Assembly (NCBI GenBank): GCA_000023725.1
Contig: CP001673.1
Span: forward strand, 1,064,342 to 1,128,341
Length of the DNA: 64,000 nt
Source of the DNA: Flavobacteriaceae bacterium 3519-10
Lineage (GTDB): Bacteria > Bacteroidota > Bacteroidia > Flavobacteriales > Weeksellaceae
Reading direction: 5' to 3'
Shown here piece by piece: positions 25,733 through 34,488 of this stretch (positions are counted from its first letter, which is position 1; every line of letters starts with the position of its first letter). The notes under the pieces were generated by a model, which saw only the letters and a list, made by a program, of their open reading frames with translations, was not told where the DNA came from and did no database searches. Position numbers and translations under genes: made by a program.

Positions 25733-26332
25733 ATGAAGAAACTCATCCTCTCTGCATTCATAGCCGCATCTGTATCCACGTACGCCCAGATTTCGCTGCC
25801 GGCGGCAAGTCCGCGTCAGACTGTTGAGCAGCAGTTTTCAACCTCAAAGATCACCGTGGATTACGGCAGGCCAGGCGTGAAGGGCAGAAAAGTTTTCGGC
25901 GAGCTGGTCCCGTTTGGCAAAGTTTGGCGTGCCGGTGCTAATTCCGCCACGAAAATCACCTTTGAGCAACCCGTAAATTTTGGCGGAAAAACAGTTGCAG
26001 CCGGAACCTATGGTTTATTTGCAGTGCCGACAGAAAAAGAGTGGAAAGTGATCCTGAATAAAGATGCACAGCAGTGGGGCGCGTACACCTACGACGAAAA
26101 ACTCAATGTTGTGGAAATTACCGTGCCGGTTCAGAAACTGGCCGAAAAACAGGAATGGTTCGAAATCGAGCTGAATCCTGTAGACGATATGGCCATGGAT
26201 ATGGTGATTAAATGGGATATGGCAAAGGTTACGGTTCCGGTAAAAGTTGCCAATCCGGAACTTACATTGAAAGTAATGGATAAACTGAAAGAGATCCGAC
26301 AGCTAGAGCGCGACGCGGCAGCTAAAAAGTAA
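25733..26332 (+). CDS. DUF2911 domain protein, exported
   Basis: The ATG at 25733 gives MKKLILSAFIAASVSTYAQ, a good signal peptide; the longer frame adds residues before it. The DUF2911 core is recognisable by SPRQTVEQQFSTSKITVDYGRPGVKGRKVFG, here split as consecutive parts, then WRAGANSATKITFEQPV, the GTYGLFAVPTEKEW segment and the WGAYTYDEKLNVVEI strand. These are small beta-rich periplasmic proteins, common in Bacteroidota and of unknown function. A TATCTTTA box at 25711-25718 with TTG at 25691-25693 is a weak promoter candidate. A putative lipoprotein gene follows after 17 bases, probably in the same transcript. Confidence 0.88.
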   Translation: MKKLILSAFIAASVSTYAQISLPAASPRQTVEQQFSTSKITVDYGRPGVKGRKVFGELVPFGKVWRAGANSATKITFEQPVNFGGKTVAAGTYGLFAVPTEKEWKVILNKDAQQWGAYTYDEKLNVVEITVPVQKLAEKQEWFEIELNPVDDMAMDMVIKWDMAKVTVPVKVANPELTLKVMDKLKEIRQLERDAAAKK

Positions 26333-26349
26333 ATTATATAAAATAAACT

Positions 26350-26781
26350 ATGTCGAAAATTTTAAAAGCAAACCTATTTGTTCTCCTGGTATCATTGGTA
26401 TTCAGTTCGTGCAGCACCAATCTGCTTAGTGTGGCCAACGGTAAAAAGATCGATAACCGTTTAGTCGGAGTTTGGTCAGGTTCCGAGAAAGATCAGCAAC
26501 TGGAAGGGGTAGAAAAGAGTTGGGATATGACCCGAAATGCAGACGGGACTTTTGTTCTGGATTTCATCTTTACCCAGGACGGCAGATCACAGGAAACGCA
26601 GGAAACCGGAAACTGGTGGGTGCAAGGAAACAAGTTTTATGAATATCATGAAGAATCCGGGAAAACAGATGTGTACACCTATACGGTTCTTAATGAAAAT
26701 CAAATAAAATTCAAATCAGAAAGTATCAGTGTCGGTATGAATAACGATGGGTACGAGTTCATTGACAGCCGCAAAAAATAA
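26350..26781 (+). CDS. Putative lipoprotein
   Basis: The 143-residue product starts with a lipoprotein signal (MSKILKANLFVLLVSLVFSSC, lipobox cysteine near residue 21) and continues as a small beta domain (GVWSGSEKDQQLEG, DGTFVLDFIF, TGNWWVQGNKFYEY). This is a lipocalin-like pattern common in Bacteroidota lipoproteins. It would be anchored to the outer membrane on the periplasmic side or exposed at the surface. It lies 17 bases behind the DUF2911 gene and before a strong terminator, so the two make a short operon. Ligand unknown. Confidence 0.8.
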   Translation: MSKILKANLFVLLVSLVFSSCSTNLLSVANGKKIDNRLVGVWSGSEKDQQLEGVEKSWDMTRNADGTFVLDFIFTQDGRSQETQETGNWWVQGNKFYEYHEESGKTDVYTYTVLNENQIKFKSESISVGMNNDGYEFIDSRKK

Positions 26782-26787
26782 AATTAA

Positions 26788-26814
26788 AGTCTCAGATCAT
26801 CTGAGACTCTTTTA
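26788..26814 (+). terminator. Rho-independent terminator
   Basis: AGTCTCAGA (26788-26796), loop TCA plus neighbour base, TCTGAGACT (26800-26808), then CTTTTATT. A perfect nine-base stem right after the lipoprotein gene. Confidence 0.8.
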
Positions 26815-26842
26815 TTAAAAGAAATACTTGTCCGGTTTTCGG

Positions 26843-26873
26843 TTGTGGACATTTTCAATGCACTTTACATTTG
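26843..26873 (+). promoter_or_regulatory. Flavobacterial-type promoter of ada
   Basis: TTG at 26843-26845 and TACATTTG at 26866-26873, a perfect TAnnTTTG box, are separated by 20 bases; the ada ATG is 15 bases further on. Spacing fits the Bacteroidota sigma-A consensus. Confidence 0.65.
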
Positions 26874-26888
26874 CCTTAAATTTACTTC

Positions 26889-27932
26889 ATGGAACTTTCA
26901 ACCGAAATTATGTATCAGGCGTCACTCGACAAAAACCCCGATTTTGAGGGCGTTTTCTGGATGGGCGTAAAAACCACCGGAATATTCTGCCGCCCCATCT
27001 GTCGCGCAAGAAAACCAAAACCTGAAAATGTTGAGTTTTTTTCGTCCACCAAAGCAGCCATATTAAAAGGCTACCGGCCCTGCAAGGTCTGTAAACCACT
27101 TGAAAACCCTGATGAAACCCCTGACTATATCCAGCAGATCCTCGAAGAATTAAGAGAAAACCCCGCACAGAAATTTAAAGATTACGATCTTGTAAAGCGC
27201 GGAATTGAGCCCTCCACCATGCGCCGATGGTTTCAGAAAAACCACGGGATGACATTTCAGGCCTTCCAGCGAATGTTCAGACTCAACACCGCGTTCAAAA
27301 AACTTCAGCAGGGAGAAAATATCATAGAAACCGCCTACGACAGCGGCTTTGAAAGCCTCAGCGGTTTCAGCGAAAGCTTTAAAAACATCTTCGGTGTGTC
27401 GCCAAAGAACTCAAAAACGCAGCAAATCATCGATTTAAAACGGATTGAGACTCCTGTCGGTACGATGTACGCAGCGGCTGTAGATGAAGGAATCTGCATG
27501 CTCGAATTTACCGACCGTAAAATGCTCGAAACCGAATTCAAGGATCTCGCGAAATCACTAAATGCCACCATTGTTTTAGGTGAGAACCGCCATTTTATGG
27601 TACTCGAGCAGGAACTGAAACTGTATTTTGAAGGCGAACTCACTCAGTTCACTGTTCCGCTTTCACCGGTGGGCACGCAGTTTCAGAAAAGCGTATGGAA
27701 AATTCTTCAGCAAATTCCGTATGGTGAAACGTGGAATTACCGCAGACAGGCTGAAGTTTTAGGTGACGTGAAAAAAGTGCGTGCCGTGGCCAATGCAAAT
27801 GGGATGAATAAAATTTCAATCATCATTCCCTGTCACCGCGTGATTGGTACGAACGGAACCTTAACCGGTTACGGTGGCGGCATCTGGCGCAAACAGAAAC
27901 TCCTCGAACTTGAAAAAGCGATTCTTCTTTAA
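26889..27932 (+). CDS. ada: Bifunctional Ada: methylphosphotriester/O6-methylguanine-DNA repair protein and activator
   Basis: The 347-residue protein has the three expected parts. The zinc-binding Ada domain has Cys34, Cys38, Cys65 and Cys68 (CRPIC and CKVCKP), four positions below the E. coli numbering. The AraC-type helix-turn-helix (roughly 85-175) includes FQRMFRLNTAFKKLQQG. The C-terminal methyltransferase has the active-site IPCHRV (Cys315). It removes methyl groups from DNA phosphotriesters and O6-methylguanine by irreversible transfer to its own cysteines. When methylated at the N-terminal cysteine it activates the adaptive response. A GNAT gene lies 36 bases downstream. Confidence 0.95.
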   Translation: MELSTEIMYQASLDKNPDFEGVFWMGVKTTGIFCRPICRARKPKPENVEFFSSTKAAILKGYRPCKVCKPLENPDETPDYIQQILEELRENPAQKFKDYDLVKRGIEPSTMRRWFQKNHGMTFQAFQRMFRLNTAFKKLQQGENIIETAYDSGFESLSGFSESFKNIFGVSPKNSKTQQIIDLKRIETPVGTMYAAAVDEGICMLEFTDRKMLETEFKDLAKSLNATIVLGENRHFMVLEQELKLYFEGELTQFTVPLSPVGTQFQKSVWKILQQIPYGETWNYRRQAEVLGDVKKVRAVANANGMNKISIIIPCHRVIGTNGTLTGYGGGIWRKQKLLELEKAILL

Positions 27933-27968
27933 GATTTTATTTTGAATTAATTTTACTGAAAAATCTCC

Positions 27969-28508
27969 ATGAATTTCTCTATCCAGCCCCTATTAGAAAA
28001 CGAAAACTTCCAGTTGCTTCCATTAAAAGAAAGTGATTTCGAACCGCTGTATCTCGTCGCTTCAGACCCAAAAGTTTGGGAGCAACACCCTAACAAAGAG
28101 CGCTATAAAAAAGATGTTTTCGAGAATTTCTTTACAGGTGCGATCGAAAGCAAGGGTGCATTTTTAGTTGTGAGCCGCACGACTGGCGAGGTTTTAGGCT
28201 GCACCCGTTTTTATGATTATGATCCGGACACGAAATCGATTTTAATAGGTTATACTTTTTATGGCCGCAGTTCTTGGGGAAAAAACGTAAACCCACAAGT
28301 GAAAAAACTCATGCTCGACTATATTTTTCAGTTCGTGGACTCTGTTATTTTCCATGTAGGCAAAGTGAATATCCGTTCGCAAAAAGCGATGGAAAGACTC
28401 GGCGCTGAGCGCGTGGGTGAAGAAGAGATCGCGTATTTTGGTGAGTTACCTCAGATAAATGTGATTTACGAAATCAGGAAAGAAAGCTGGCTGCGAAAAG
28501 AACTGTAG
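27969..28508 (+). CDS. GNAT family N-acetyltransferase
   Basis: The 179-residue protein resembles the RimJ/RimL-like GNAT group (Acetyltransf_3): an N-terminal FQLLPLKESDFEPLYLVASDP, a central EVLGCTRFYDYDPDTKSILIGYTFYGRSSWGKNVN region given here in pieces, and a C-terminal VGKVNIRSQKAMERLGAER. The GRSSWGKNVN stretch corresponds to the acetyl-CoA-binding loop. It transfers an acetyl group from acetyl-CoA to an amine of an unknown small molecule or protein in the cytoplasm. It follows ada on the same strand after 36 bases with no hairpin between, so co-transcription is likely. Confidence 0.9.
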   Translation: MNFSIQPLLENENFQLLPLKESDFEPLYLVASDPKVWEQHPNKERYKKDVFENFFTGAIESKGAFLVVSRTTGEVLGCTRFYDYDPDTKSILIGYTFYGRSSWGKNVNPQVKKLMLDYIFQFVDSVIFHVGKVNIRSQKAMERLGAERVGEEEIAYFGELPQINVIYEIRKESWLRKEL

Positions 28509-28529
28509 CCAAAACCTCACTGGCTGATA

Positions 28530-28691
28530 TTATTTAGGTGCGCAATTCCGAAAAATTTCGGCGCCGTAATAAAACACAAACAACCACGCAATTCCTTTTA
28601 CCGTAAAAAATATTAAACCGCCGATCCCGACGCGTTTGAACCACATTTTCATTTTCGATTTCCGGTCAGTCTGAGGTTGCTGATTTCCCAT
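28530..28691 (-). CDS. Small single-pass membrane protein, 53 residues
   Basis: This short gene reads MGNQQPQTDRKSKMKMWFKR, then a hydrophobic helix (VGIGGLIFFTVKGIAWLFVF) and a short tail YYGAEIFRNCAPK. A basic, polar N-terminus before one membrane helix predicts a cytoplasmic N-terminus. The frame is clean from ATG to TAA and fills the gap between two genes on the opposite strand. I recall similar short basic-plus-helix proteins in Flavobacteriia but no assigned function. It is convergent with the GNAT gene. It could be a chance frame, but its composition argues for a real product. Confidence 0.6.
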   Translation of the reverse strand: MGNQQPQTDRKSKMKMWFKRVGIGGLIFFTVKGIAWLFVFYYGAEIFRNCAPK

Positions 28692-28794
28692 TTTATAATT
28701 TGTGGCAAAGGTAGAAATTCATTGCAATAAGTGCATTAAATTTCTTTATCTGGGCGAAAGTATGTAAATTAGGGCATCTTTAAAAAACGTAAAT

Positions 28795-30378
28795 ATGACC
28801 GAACAAACCACGGATTACGGTATTCCGCAAATGCTCAAAAACCTCGGAATCTCACAGGAAAATAAAGGCGTGTCATCTGGCGGATCTTTTTTTGCCACAG
28901 GTGATCTGCTTGAAAGTTATTCTCCTACAGACGGTAAACTGATCTCTAAAGTTAAAACCGCAAATGCCGATGATTATAATACAGTAATTGAAAAAGCAAA
29001 AGCTGCATATAAAGAATTCCGCATGATCCCGGCTCCCAAAAGGGGAGAGCTGGTTCGGCAGTTCGGTTTGAAACTTCGTGAATACAAAGATGATTTAGGG
29101 AAACTCGTTTCCTATGAAATGGGAAAATCTCTGCAGGAAGGTTTGGGCGAAGTTCAGGAAATGATCGATATCTGCGATTTTGCGGTCGGCTTATCAAGAC
29201 AGCTTCACGGTTACACGATGCATTCCGAAAGGCCCGGGCACCGTATGTACGAACAGTATCATCCGCTTGGCGTTGTAGGGATTATCTCTGCTTTTAATTT
29301 TCCCGTGGCGGTTTGGTCGTGGAACACGGCTTTGTCTTGGATCTGCGGAAACGTTACGATCTGGAAACCTTCAGAAAAAACTCCGCTGTGCGCGATTGCC
29401 TGCCAAAATATAATTAATGAAGTTTTAAAAGAAAACAATATGTCGGAAGGCATCTCAACGATGATTGTGGGCGACCATAAAATTGGTGAAATGTTGGTGA
29501 ATGATAAAAATATCGCGTTGGTTTCTTTCACCGGCTCAACCAAAGTCGGCAGAACTGTTGGAAAAAATGTTGCGGAAAGGTTCGGGAAATCCATTCTCGA
29601 ATTGGGTGGCAACAATGCAATTATCATCACCGAAAATGCCGATCTGGACATGTCGATTATCGGGGCCGTCTTCGGTGCGGTCGGCACTGCGGGCCAGCGT
29701 TGTACATCTACAAGGCGTCTGATCATTCACGAATCCGTTTACAATGAAGTGAAAAACCGTTTGGTTAAAGCGTACGGCCAGCTTAAAATTGGAAATCCGC
29801 TTGACGAAAACAACCATGTAGGTCCGCTGATCGATAAAGACGCGGTGAAGCAGTATCTGGATTCAATTGAAAAATGTAAGAAAGAAGGCGGGAAATTCGC
29901 CGTTGAAGGCGGCGTTCTGGAGGGTGCTGGTTATGAATCAGGCTGTTATGTTAAACCATGCATTGCTGAAGTTGAAAACTCATTTGAAATCGTTCAGCAC
30001 GAAACTTTTGCTCCGATCTTATATTTAATTAAATACAAAACACTCGAAGAAGCCATTGCATTACAAAATGATGTTCCTCAGGGTTTAAGTTCTGCAATAA
30101 TGACGCAGAATCTTCGTGAGGCCGAACTTTTCCTTTCGCAGGCCGGTTCAGATTGCGGTATTGCGAATGTAAATATCGGAACATCCGGCGCTGAAATCGG
30201 TGGTGCTTTCGGAGGTGAGAAAGAAACCGGCGGCGGACGTGAATCCGGTTCCGATGTCTGGAAATATTACATGAGAAGACAGACGAATACCATTAACTAT
30301 ACAGCAAGTCTGCCACTAGCACAGGGAATTAAATTCGACCTCGACGGTGACACGAAGAATGAAATTGATGCTGTTTAA
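28795..30378 (+). CDS. L-piperideine-6-carboxylate / alpha-aminoadipic semialdehyde dehydrogenase (ALDH7 type)
   Basis: The 527-residue aldehyde dehydrogenase has the ALDH7 look: an N-terminal [12 protein letters not shown], the cofactor motif [14 protein letters not shown], the general base in ELGGNN (Glu269), the nucleophile in GQRCTSTRR (Cys303) and the [17 protein letters not shown] substrate-loop signature. ALDH7 enzymes oxidise alpha-aminoadipic semialdehyde, which is in equilibrium with piperideine-6-carboxylate, to alpha-aminoadipate with NAD(P)+. The next gene, 36 bases on, is lysine 6-aminotransferase, which makes that substrate. This pairing fixes the assignment to lysine degradation. 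Confidence 0.93.
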   Translation: MTEQTTDYGIPQMLKNLGISQENKGVSSGGSFFATGDLLESYSPTDGKLISKVKTANADDYNTVIEKAKAAYKEFRMIPAPKRGELVRQFGLKLREYKDDLGKLVSYEMGKSLQEGLGEVQEMIDICDFAVGLSRQLHGYTMHSERPGHRMYEQYHPLGVVGIISAFNFPVAVWSWNTALSWICGNVTIWKPSEKTPLCAIACQNIINEVLKENNMSEGISTMIVGDHKIGEMLVNDKNIALVSFTGSTKVGRTVGKNVAERFGKSILELGGNNAIIITENADLDMSIIGAVFGAVGTAGQRCTSTRRLIIHESVYNEVKNRLVKAYGQLKIGNPLDENNHVGPLIDKDAVKQYLDSIEKCKKEGGKFAVEGGVLEGAGYESGCYVKPCIAEVENSFEIVQHETFAPILYLIKYKTLEEAIALQNDVPQGLSSAIMTQNLREAELFLSQAGSDCGIANVNIGTSGAEIGGAFGGEKETGGGRESGSDVWKYYMRRQTNTINYTASLPLAQGIKFDLDGDTKNEIDAV

Positions 30379-30414
30379 GAAAAAACTTCCAGCCATAACC
30401 TAACTTTTACAATT

Positions 30415-31746
30415 ATGAACGACACAGTTGCAACACCGCAAACCACCAATAAAGTGAAACAAACCTTAGCTAAGCATATGCTTGCTGACGGTTTCGACTT
30501 CGTGATGGATATTGAAAAATCGCATGGTAGCTGGATCCACGACCGGAACACGGGAAAGGATTTGCTGGATATGTTTTCGATGTTCGGCTCCGCCGCGATT
30601 GGTTATAACCACCCGTATTTACTCGAAAGATCTGCCTGGCTCGGGAAAATGGCGATTAATAAACCTACTTTGGCCGACGTATATTCCCAGGAATTTGCCG
30701 ACTTTATGGACGTTTTTTCCCGCGTTGCTATTCCGAAAGAGTTTCAGTATGCGTTTTTCATTGAAGGTGGTGCGCTCGCAGTTGAAAATGCGATGAAAGC
30801 CTGTTTCGACTGGAAGACTAAGAAGAATTTTGAAAAAGGCATCGATCTCGAGGCGGGCATCTGCATCCATTTTAAGCAGGCCTTCCACGGCAGAAGCGGC
30901 TATACATTAAGTCTTACCAATACATCAGACCCAAGAAAACATCAGTATTTCCCTAAATTCGACTGGCCAAGAATCACAAATCCTCATCTCAACTTCCCAT
31001 TAACTGAGGAGAGCCTTGAAGAAACAATCCAGAACGAGCAGCGGGCTTTGCTTCATATTCAGGAAGCAATTCTGTCGAATCCCGACAGAGTGGCGTGCGT
31101 AATTATTGAACCGATTCAGGCTGAAGGCGGGGACAACCATTTCCGTGATGAATTCTTTACCGATCTTAGAAATCTTTGCGATGATAATGAAGTGTTACTG
31201 ATTTTCGACGAAGTGCAGACCGGAATCGGAATTACGGGTAAAATGTGGGCTTTCGAGCATTTCACGGCCCGACCGGACATTATTGCTTTTGGCAAGAAAA
31301 CGCAGGTATGTGGCGTGTTAGCTAACAAAGAGAAATTTAACGAGATTCCGAAAAATGTCTTCCGCGAAAGCTCAAGAATCAATTCAACATTTGGCGGTAA
31401 TTTTATCGATATGCTGCGTTTTCAGCTCACATTAGAGGTTATCGAAAATGAAAACCTTGTAGAAAATGCCAGAATTGTCGGGGATTATCTTCTTGAAGGC
31501 CTCGAAAAGCTTGCAGCAGAATTTCCGGATAAGATATCCGCAGCAAGAGGTCGCGGTCTGATGTGTGCGATTGACCTGCCGACGGGCGCTCAGCGTGATG
31601 AACTCCGCGGATTATTGTATGATGACGGCTTAATTATTCTTGCGTGTGGTGACCGGTCAATCCGTTTCCGTCCGCATCTGAACGTCACGAAAGAAGAGAT
31701 TCAAATCGCATTAGATAAGATTTCGGCAAATATTGATAAAGTTTAA
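30415..31746 (+). CDS. lat: L-lysine 6-transaminase
   Basis: The 443-residue class III aminotransferase has the diagnostic LAT features: LLDMFSMFGSAAIGYNHP near the N-terminus, IIEPIQAEGGDNHF, the acid in LIFDEVQTGIG, and the PLP lysine within DIIAFGKKTQVCG (Lys294 or Lys295). LAT moves the epsilon-amino group of lysine to 2-oxoglutarate, giving aminoadipic semialdehyde and glutamate, and the upstream dehydrogenase then oxidises it. The same pair was described in Flavobacterium lutescens (lat and pcd). The short spacing indicates one operon, with the dehydrogenase first. Confidence 0.93.
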   Translation: MNDTVATPQTTNKVKQTLAKHMLADGFDFVMDIEKSHGSWIHDRNTGKDLLDMFSMFGSAAIGYNHPYLLERSAWLGKMAINKPTLADVYSQEFADFMDVFSRVAIPKEFQYAFFIEGGALAVENAMKACFDWKTKKNFEKGIDLEAGICIHFKQAFHGRSGYTLSLTNTSDPRKHQYFPKFDWPRITNPHLNFPLTEESLEETIQNEQRALLHIQEAILSNPDRVACVIIEPIQAEGGDNHFRDEFFTDLRNLCDDNEVLLIFDEVQTGIGITGKMWAFEHFTARPDIIAFGKKTQVCGVLANKEKFNEIPKNVFRESSRINSTFGGNFIDMLRFQLTLEVIENENLVENARIVGDYLLEGLEKLAAEFPDKISAARGRGLMCAIDLPTGAQRDELRGLLYDDGLIILACGDRSIRFRPHLNVTKEEIQIALDKISANIDKV

Positions 31747-31846
31747 TTTTCAGATTATCATCCATTATTTCCGAAAGGAGTGTAAATTTTAATAAATATT
31801 TAACACAACTTACGGTATTTTTGATGTACTTTTAGAATTCAATTAA

Positions 31847-32098
31847 ATGAAAATGGAAAGAGAAACGAGAGTATCAGTTTTTGAAAGCGAAAACCCGAGC
31901 GAGGTTCAGCTGCTGAAATCGAGATTAGAGAGTCAGAACATTCAGAATTTTATCAACGACAAATATATGTCCTTCACTACAACGCCCACGGCCAACACCA
32001 TCAGGCTTATGGTAAATTTGCAGGATGAACAGAAAGCCTTTGAAATTATTGACGAATATATACAGAATTCAGATTTAGATCTAAAAACTAACCCTTAA
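31847..32098 (+). CDS. DUF2007 domain protein
   Basis: The 83-residue protein has the DUF2007 layout: VSVFESENPSEVQLLKSRLES, then a short middle and AFEIIDEYIQ at the end. These small ferredoxin-like-fold proteins are sometimes called putative signal transducing proteins; no activity is proven. There is no signal peptide. It stands alone, 100 bases after the lysine aminotransferase gene, and is closed by a strong terminator. Confidence 0.8.
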   Translation: MKMERETRVSVFESENPSEVQLLKSRLESQNIQNFINDKYMSFTTTPTANTIRLMVNLQDEQKAFEIIDEYIQNSDLDLKTNP

Positions 32099-32134
32099 TA
32101 CATTTCATTATTTTTAAATTTTACGTTTTACAGA

Positions 32135-32167
32135 AATCGGAATCCTCACAGATTCCGATTTTTTTTT
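32135..32167 (+). terminator. Rho-independent terminator
   Basis: AATCGGAATC (32135-32144), loop CTCACA, GATTCCGATT (32151-32160), then seven T's. A perfect ten-base stem between convergent genes. Confidence 0.88.
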
Positions 32168-32192
32168 GCGTTAAAATGTATTTAAATACTTG

Positions 32193-33920
32193 CTAAAGTT
32201 TATCCTTCATCATTTTAATGAAAACGGATGGCTTAAGATCAAATTTTCGGCGGAAATTGTCGGAAAAGTTTTCAGCACTGGAGAATCCGGCGATTGACGC
32301 AAGTTCTTTTACATCCATATTAATGTATTTCACATCGGTTTTCAAGTGTTCGATGATATACTCAAGACGCAGGTCATTAATATACAGCGTGAAATTTTTG
32401 CCTTTGTAGGTGTTGATGATTTTCGAAAAGTAAGTTGAATTGGTGCCCAGCTCTTCACTCAGCGATTTTTGCGAAACCTGCGGATCGAGGAATTTGTGTT
32501 CACTTTCGAAAGTTTCGAGCTGTTTGAGGATATTTTCAACAAAGATCGGGTTAAGGCCTGGAATTTTGTTGTAGAAATCGTAGTCAAATCTCTGCTGACC
32601 GTCATAATCCGTTACGCCCAAAGCCGAATTTTCAGGTTGAGCAACCACTTCTACGTTTTGCTGGGCAAAAATTTCCTCAAATCGCTTTTTATAATTCTGC
32701 TTTTCTTTTGAAATGCGGTAGCCGAAAATCAAGAAACCAATAACAAGCGCGACCAGTAAACCAACAAAAATGATTCTCTGGTTTTGCAGTGTATGTTCGA
32801 TCCTGTTCTTTTCTGCCACCAATTTTTTGGTGTCGTATTCTTTAACGATCCGTTGGTAGAGATACTTGTAATTTTTCTCATAAGATCTATCGAGAAACAT
32901 CAGCTTGTTGATATACTCAAGTTGTTTTTCGGTATTTCCTGTAGAATTGTAGTATTTAATCAGTATTTCATACGCTGACCGGAACTGCGGATCGAGTTTT
33001 TTGGTTTTGGTGTAGTGTTTGTCTATTTCCTCAAGATATTTTACCGCGAGTTTTTGTTTACCGGTGTGCCAGTAGGAAAGACCTAGGTAGAAAACTTCGG
33101 TGTTGTGCGGCCATTGGTCGTTGTAAAGACGGATTGCCTGCGATAATTTGCTGATCGCTTTGTCATAATCCTTAGCATAATAGGCATCGGTGCCTTCAGA
33201 CGATATAAAATATGGAAGATATATTTTTAAATTATTGGTGCGTAAGTAGGTAAAAGCTTCCGTCAGCAGCACTTTGTTTTCTTTAAATTCGCCAAGTCTT
33301 GTATTAGAATCAATAAGACTTAGCAGAGAGTAGAGGTAGTACATTTCGTAGTTCCTCCCTAAAGATGTTTTACTTTCAAGATTATTTTTAAAAAAATCCA
33401 AACATATTTCCAGTTCTTTTTTAGCATCTTCATAATGCCCAAGATAAATTTTGTTCTGGCCAATAAAATATATGGTTTTATTGTAGATGTAATCGTTACC
33501 TGAACTCTGAGATAATATATTTGCAATTAAAATATCGTTTAATGCTTTCTGATATGATTCTTCGGACATCTGTATAATACCTCTGTTTAGATAAGCATCA
33601 AGTTGAATTTTACTGATACCCGATTTTTTGGCAGTTGCTAATGCGCTGTCCGCATACTTTAAGTTGATGGGATAGATACTATTTATACTGGCATACCGAT
33701 AGGCATAAAATAAGGCCTCGTTATTTTTTTCTTTTTTTGATTTTTTAACGTAAAATTTAATGAGCTCCCACATCTTGTCGGGGTCATTATTGTAGGAATC
33801 TATCTTTTTTTCGATTTCTTCATTGGTCAAAGTTGAGTAAGAATCACTCTGAGCATGGATATGTGAAAAAAAACTTAGGCAAAGCAGAACAAGAAGAGCG
33901 TAAATATTTTTCAGCAGCAT
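32193..33920 (-). CDS. Membrane-anchored TPR protein with C-terminal AraC-type DNA-binding domain
   Basis: The 575-residue protein has a signal sequence (MLLKNIYALLVLLCLSFFSHIHAQ), several TPR-like repeats over residues ~60-340, one transmembrane helix near residue 390 (IIFVGLLVALVIGFLIFGY) and a cytoplasmic AraC helix-turn-helix at the end (LSEELGTNSTYFSKIINTYKG, then KELASIAGFSSAENFSDNFRRKFDLKPSVF as consecutive parts). This periplasmic-sensor, membrane, DNA-binding layout is a frequent Flavobacteriia regulator type. Its signal and targets are unknown. No partner gene lies in the same operon. Confidence 0.92.
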   Translation of the reverse strand: MLLKNIYALLVLLCLSFFSHIHAQSDSYSTLTNEEIEKKIDSYNNDPDKMWELIKFYVKKSKKEKNNEALFYAYRYASINSIYPINLKYADSALATAKKSGISKIQLDAYLNRGIIQMSEESYQKALNDILIANILSQSSGNDYIYNKTIYFIGQNKIYLGHYEDAKKELEICLDFFKNNLESKTSLGRNYEMYYLYSLLSLIDSNTRLGEFKENKVLLTEAFTYLRTNNLKIYLPYFISSEGTDAYYAKDYDKAISKLSQAIRLYNDQWPHNTEVFYLGLSYWHTGKQKLAVKYLEEIDKHYTKTKKLDPQFRSAYEILIKYYNSTGNTEKQLEYINKLMFLDRSYEKNYKYLYQRIVKEYDTKKLVAEKNRIEHTLQNQRIIFVGLLVALVIGFLIFGYRISKEKQNYKKRFEEIFAQQNVEVVAQPENSALGVTDYDGQQRFDYDFYNKIPGLNPIFVENILKQLETFESEHKFLDPQVSQKSLSEELGTNSTYFSKIINTYKGKNFTLYINDLRLEYIIEHLKTDVKYINMDVKELASIAGFSSAENFSDNFRRKFDLKPSVFIKMMKDKL

Positions 33921-34058
33921 ATAATCGTAATAAAATGATTAACAGATAGATAAATCATTTTTCATCATTTGTTTTACAATATTAGTGCATTTATTTTAAA
34001 AATCCGGTATGTAATTTATAAATGCCTTGTGATTTTTTAAAAACTAACGGTTACTTTT

Positions 34059-34091
34059 TTTGCCTTGTAGCTTGTGGCCGACATACATTTG
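34059..34091 (+). promoter_or_regulatory. Flavobacterial-type promoter
   Basis: TTTG at 34059-34062 and TACATTTG at 34084-34091 (TAnnTTTG) with a 21-base spacer. The start codon of the small lipoprotein gene follows 14 bases later. Confidence 0.6.
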
Positions 34092-34105
34092 TAAAAATAA
34101 AACGC

Positions 34106-34330
34106 ATGAAAAAATTAGCACTTATTGCAGCAGTAGTTTTCACTACTATATCATTAGAGTCTTGCAGACAGCCGGACGAATTATTATCAAACGAAGAAGC
34201 AGCAACCTTACAGAAAGTACGTGACTCTTCACAACAGCTATTAGATAAGAACGATGTTAAATCTACTATAGAGCAAAATACAACAGAGCAACTGGTAGAT
34301 GGCGAAATCATACCGCCACCAAAAAAATGA
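34106..34330 (+). CDS. Small putative lipoprotein, 74 residues
   Basis: The ATG at 34106 gives MKKLALIAAVVFTTISLESC, a lipoprotein-type signal with the cysteine at residue 20; the longer upstream frame overlaps the promoter. The mature part is about 55 polar residues (RQPDELLSNEEAATLQKVRD...) ending in a proline-lysine tail, GEIIPPPKK. It is probably unstructured or helical. No family is recognised. It has its own promoter and stands between a divergent regulator and the E1 dehydrogenase gene. Confidence 0.7.
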   Translation: MKKLALIAAVVFTTISLESCRQPDELLSNEEAATLQKVRDSSQQLLDKNDVKSTIEQNTTEQLVDGEIIPPPKK

Positions 34331-34488
34331 CCCCTAACCCCCTAAATTAATATTTTTTTTTCATCATTTGTGTTGGTTCTTCCGCGGATTGTTTCGCGGA
34401 AGAATCGTTTTATAGAGTGAACAACCGTGTGCGAAAGTTATTTCTAAAATTTCCTTATTTTCGTACCTTCGTAAAATACCCTTTTGTT

